This document shows, piece after piece, positions 30,524-32,572 of a DNA stretch of 32,572 nucleotides (its first letter is position 1; each line of letters starts with the position of its first letter). The stretch comes from an uncultured Coriobacteriaceae bacterium. GTDB taxonomy: Bacteria > Actinomycetota > Coriobacteriia > Coriobacteriales > Atopobiaceae. Position numbers and translations under genes: made by a program. Below the pieces are notes generated by a model. The model had not been told where the DNA came from and made no database searches. It saw only the letters and a program-made list of their open reading frames with translations. The DNA lies in contig CADBMC010000106.1 of the NCBI GenBank assembly GCA_902795635.1, positions 1 to 32,572 of the forward strand, in the 5' to 3' direction.

Positions 30524-31360
30524 CTAGCGCGGCTCGTTGCCGGAACGAAACGTCATCATCATCTCGTTCGTGAGGCTTATGTCGTCGGGCTGGCCCATCA
30601 CCTCGTCGCGGCTGAACCAGCGGGCCTCGCGCAGCTCCTTCGGGTCGCGGTGGATCTCGGTGGGCCCCACCACGTCGCAGTAGAAGCCGGCCAGGATGTC
30701 GCTCGCGATCCCCCAGGGCTGGCTCTTGTAGTAGCGGATGTTGCCCACCTCGAGGCCCACCTCCTCGTGGACCTCGCGCGCGACCGTCTGCTCCAGCGTC
30801 TCGCCGATCTCGGTGAAGCCTGCGACCAGCGCGTAGGAGGAGAGGGGCCGGTCGGCGTACTTCGTCATGATGATGCGGTCCGCCCCGTCGGTGACGCCCA
30901 CGATGACGGCAGGTTGCACCTTGGGGTAGATCCTGCGGCCGCAGCCGGGGCACACGATGGCGCGCTCGTCTTCCGCGAGCTCGGTGGCATGCCCGCACCT
31001 CCCGCAGTACAGGTTGTGGCGATACCACCTGAGGAGCTGGTAGGCGGTGTAGGCGGCGAAGTAGAGCTCCTGTGGGCAGCGCAGCTCGCGCCTCAGGGCC
31101 CGCAGGGGCACATGCTCGCAGCCGGCCACCTCCAGCGCGTCGTCGCGCGATCCCCAGTACTGCTCGTCGTCTATGGCGAAGAGGCGCACCAGGTCGCATC
31201 CCTCGCCCGCCTCGCCGACGCGCGGGAGCTCCGGCCCGTCGGGGCCCATGCGCACGAGCAGGGAGTCGTGGACGAAGTGGCACAGCCAGTCGCCCTCCTG
31301 CGGGACGGCGTCGGCGACGAACTCGTTGAAGAGGTGGTGGGGCTCGATGTCCTGGATCAT
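30524..31360 (-). CDS. nudC: NADH pyrophosphatase / NAD-cap decapping Nudix hydrolase
   Basis: A 278-residue cytoplasmic enzyme splitting NADH (and NAD caps on RNA) into NMN(H) and AMP. It has an N-terminal NudC-type domain (1-110), a zinc ribbon with C119, C122, C137 and C140 (YCGRCG and CPGCGRRIYP), the Nudix box GFTEIGETLE-QTVAREVHEEVGL (181-203) and the NudC hallmark SQPWG (213-217) that follows it, in a Gram-positive-like SQPWGIASDIL form. All catalytic Glu of the REVHEE helix are present. The start at 31360 lies 14 bases after the nagB stop, with GGAG about 11 bases upstream; the open frame before it belongs to no domain. It is probably co-transcribed with nagB. Confidence 0.93.
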   Translation of the reverse strand: MIQDIEPHHLFNEFVADAVPQEGDWLCHFVHDSLLVRMGPDGPELPRVGEAGEGCDLVRLFAIDDEQYWGSRDDALEVAGCEHVPLRALRRELRCPQELYFAAYTAYQLLRWYRHNLYCGRCGHATELAEDERAIVCPGCGRRIYPKVQPAVIVGVTDGADRIIMTKYADRPLSSYALVAGFTEIGETLEQTVAREVHEEVGLEVGNIRYYKSQPWGIASDILAGFYCDVVGPTEIHRDPKELREARWFSRDEVMGQPDDISLTNEMMMTFRSGNEPR

Positions 31361-31374
31361 TGCTAGAGGGTCTC

Positions 31375-32115
31375 CTAATCTCGTGGCAGCTTGGAGAGCG
31401 CTGCCTCGTCTGCGATGATGGTGAGGCTCGGATGGAGCCTGAGCGCGGAGGCGGGCACGGCGGGCACGATGGGTCCCGCGAGCGCCGCGGCGATGCCCTG
31501 CGCCTTTGCCTCGCCGCTGGCGAGTAGCAGCAGGGAACGCGACCTCATGATCGAGCCGATCCCCATGGTGTACGCCTTGCGCGGCACCTCGTCCTCGCTC
31601 GCGAAGAAGCGGCTGTTGGCCCGAATGGTCTCGGGGGTGAGGGCGACGACGTGCGTCACGTCCTCGAAGGCATCCGACGGCTCGTTGAAGCCCACGTGCC
31701 CGTTCCCGCCGATCCCGAGCACCTGCAGGGTGGGATAGCCCGCCTCTGCGAGGGCGCGCTCGAAGGAGCGGCATTCGGCCTCGGGGTCGGTGGCCATGCC
31801 GTCGGGGATGCGCCAGCGGGAGGCGTCCATGCCGGCGGGGCCCACCAGGCGCTCGCGCATGAAGCGGGCGAACGACTGCTCGTGGTCGGCGGGAAGGCCG
31901 ACGTACTCGTCGAGGTTGAAGGCAGTGACGTGCGAGAGGTCGAGCGACCCTTGGTCGTGGGCGCGAACGAGGCGCTCGTAGAGCCCCTCGACGGTCGACC
32001 CCGTCGCCAGTCCCAGCACCGCGTTCGGCGTCGATGCGACGTGGTCCTCGACGACCCTTGCCGCGAGCGCGATCATCTCGTCGTAGTCCCTGGCGCGGAT
32101 GACCCTCATCCTCAT
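31375..32115 (-). CDS. nagB: Glucosamine-6-phosphate deaminase
   Basis: A 246-residue cytoplasmic enzyme converting glucosamine-6-phosphate to fructose-6-phosphate and ammonia, feeding amino sugars into glycolysis. The signatures GLATGSTVEGLY, TAFNLDEYVGL with D69, and GIGGNGHVGFNEP with H140 and E145 are present. N138 stands where the E. coli enzyme has Asp, as in B. subtilis-type short NagB proteins. It is shorter than the E. coli enzyme (266 residues) and lacks the allosteric C-terminal part. The start at 32115 has GGGAGGG three to four bases upstream; ATG at 32109 with spacing nine is an equally possible start. No nagA is seen nearby. Confidence 0.94.
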   Translation of the reverse strand: MRMRVIRARDYDEMIALAARVVEDHVASTPNAVLGLATGSTVEGLYERLVRAHDQGSLDLSHVTAFNLDEYVGLPADHEQSFARFMRERLVGPAGMDASRWRIPDGMATDPEAECRSFERALAEAGYPTLQVLGIGGNGHVGFNEPSDAFEDVTHVVALTPETIRANSRFFASEDEVPRKAYTMGIGSIMRSRSLLLLASGEAKAQGIAAALAGPIVPAVPASALRLHPSLTIIADEAALSKLPRD

Positions 32116-32199
32116 ATGCCCTCCCCGGGTCGCATGGCAGTGCGTCCGCTCTGGGCCTTCCGCGACGGGCGGGCGGCCCTCCCCACGAACGCTGCTACC

Positions 32200-32228
32200 A
32201 TCTTAGCCAAGGCCTTGTGGCAAGGCCT
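32200..32228 (-). promoter_or_regulatory. Candidate nagB -10 and adjacent inverted repeat
   Basis: TAAGAT on the minus strand (32205-32200), followed by GGTAGC near the likely start point. Next to it lies the perfect inverted repeat AGGCCTTG-TGG-CAAGGCCT (32210-32228), positioned over the -35 region, as expected of an operator. It could equally form a hairpin in the leader of the gene at 32309. Confidence 0.4.
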
Positions 32229-32308
32229 CCGGAGACGGGGCCTGTCGGACGTGCTTTGGCCGCTTTGCCTCGGGGCCCTCTGGACTTGCAGGGAAGGGAG
32301 TGGTCGTC

Positions 32309-32572
32309 ATGCCGGAGAGGCATGGGGATGCCGGGCGCGTGGCGCCCGTCCTGCCGTGGGCGCTGGGCGCCGCCGGCGTGGTGGCCGGCATGTTGGGGCT
32401 CATCGCGCCCCGCGTGGACGCCGAGGTGGACCGCTCCTGGGAGGACCTCGCGCGCTACCGGTATGCGCACCGCGGCCTGCATGATCTCGCCCTGGGCATC
32501 CCCGAGAACTCGCTCTCGGCCTTCCGGCGCGCCCGCGAGCTGGGCTTCGGCTCCGAGCTCGACGTGCACCTC
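32309..32572 (+). CDS. Glycerophosphodiester phosphodiesterase family protein, N-terminal part (cut by window edge)
   Basis: The first 88 codons are in the window and the frame is open at the edge. After a short polar start, one membrane helix (about 13-34) precedes YAHRGLHDLALGIPENSLSAF, the GDPD hallmark: HRG with the catalytic His, then G-x-P-E-N-[ST]. It continues to GFGSELDVHL, where E and D are metal ligands. GDPDs release alcohols from glycerophosphodiesters; membrane-anchored forms may act on lipoteichoic acid or phospholipids outside the cell. GGAAGGGAG lies about eight bases before the ATG at 32309. It is divergent from nagB. Confidence 0.88.
   Translation, partial: MPERHGDAGRVAPVLPWALGAAGVVAGMLGLIAPRVDAEVDRSWEDLARYRYAHRGLHDLALGIPENSLSAFRRARELGFGSELDVHL

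Noticed and set aside
1-32572. CRISPR arrays, tRNA/rRNA genes, insertion sequences, phage or defence islands
   Set aside because: No repeat-spacer pattern, no cloverleaf or rRNA-like stretch, no transposase or integrase motifs, and no base-composition break were seen.

Overview
This is a high-GC (clearly above 60 percent), densely packed chromosomal window from what looks like an anaerobic, lactate-forming actinobacterium. The best guess is a member of the Coriobacteriia (Olsenella/Collinsella/Atopobiaceae type). That guess rests on codon bias, strong GGAGG-type ribosome sites, and the gene set: L- and D-2-hydroxyacid dehydrogenases, an iron-type alcohol dehydrogenase, an intracellular GH3 beta-glucosidase and a LuxR-type remnant. 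It is inference from protein resemblance, not from a marker gene. I see no tRNA, rRNA, CRISPR array, insertion sequence, phage gene or low-GC island. I call 30 protein-coding genes (two cut by the window ends) and one pseudogene.

Layout. 1-115 is the start of an L-lactate/malate dehydrogenase-family gene leaving the window on the minus strand. After a hairpin-rich divergent spacer come an OmpR-type response regulator and its histidine kinase (435-2554), a convergent EamA exporter (2544-3545), and a membrane protein plus CPA2 antiporter pair (3773-5843). A D-lactate dehydrogenase-type gene (5878-6864) diverges from htpG, an HdeD-like membrane protein and a G3E GTPase (7218-11151). mtnN and a PanE-family reductase overlap on the minus strand (11168-12834). 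Then come a YjdF-like membrane protein, a FlK-like thioesterase, a small conserved-looking protein, an iron alcohol dehydrogenase and a Cof-type phosphatase (12925-16989), followed by a second EamA transporter and a Gfo/Idh/MocA oxidoreductase.

19355-21782 is a complete polar amino-acid ABC importer (lipoprotein, permease, ATPase). Next are a decayed LuxR-type regulator, a NagD-type phosphatase, a PfkB sugar kinase, and a divergent GH3 beta-glucosidase (24163-26472); the last three suggest a small carbohydrate-use locus. The right end is a minus-strand series: nagB, nudC, a family 2 glycosyltransferase, a Mn-type cation diffusion facilitator, a membrane-anchored SRPBCC protein and a DEDDh exonuclease. 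A glycerophosphodiester phosphodiesterase start is cut by the right edge.

Most of the window is ordinary accessory metabolism. The items most worth a second look are the three tandem hairpins in the leader of the two-component system, the activator-type promoter and leader hairpin of the alcohol dehydrogenase, a 9-codon leader-peptide-like ORF plus hairpin before the glycosyltransferase, the CDF/SRPBCC/exonuclease gene set, and the broken LuxR gene. I did not find convincing evidence of a wholly new multi-gene system.
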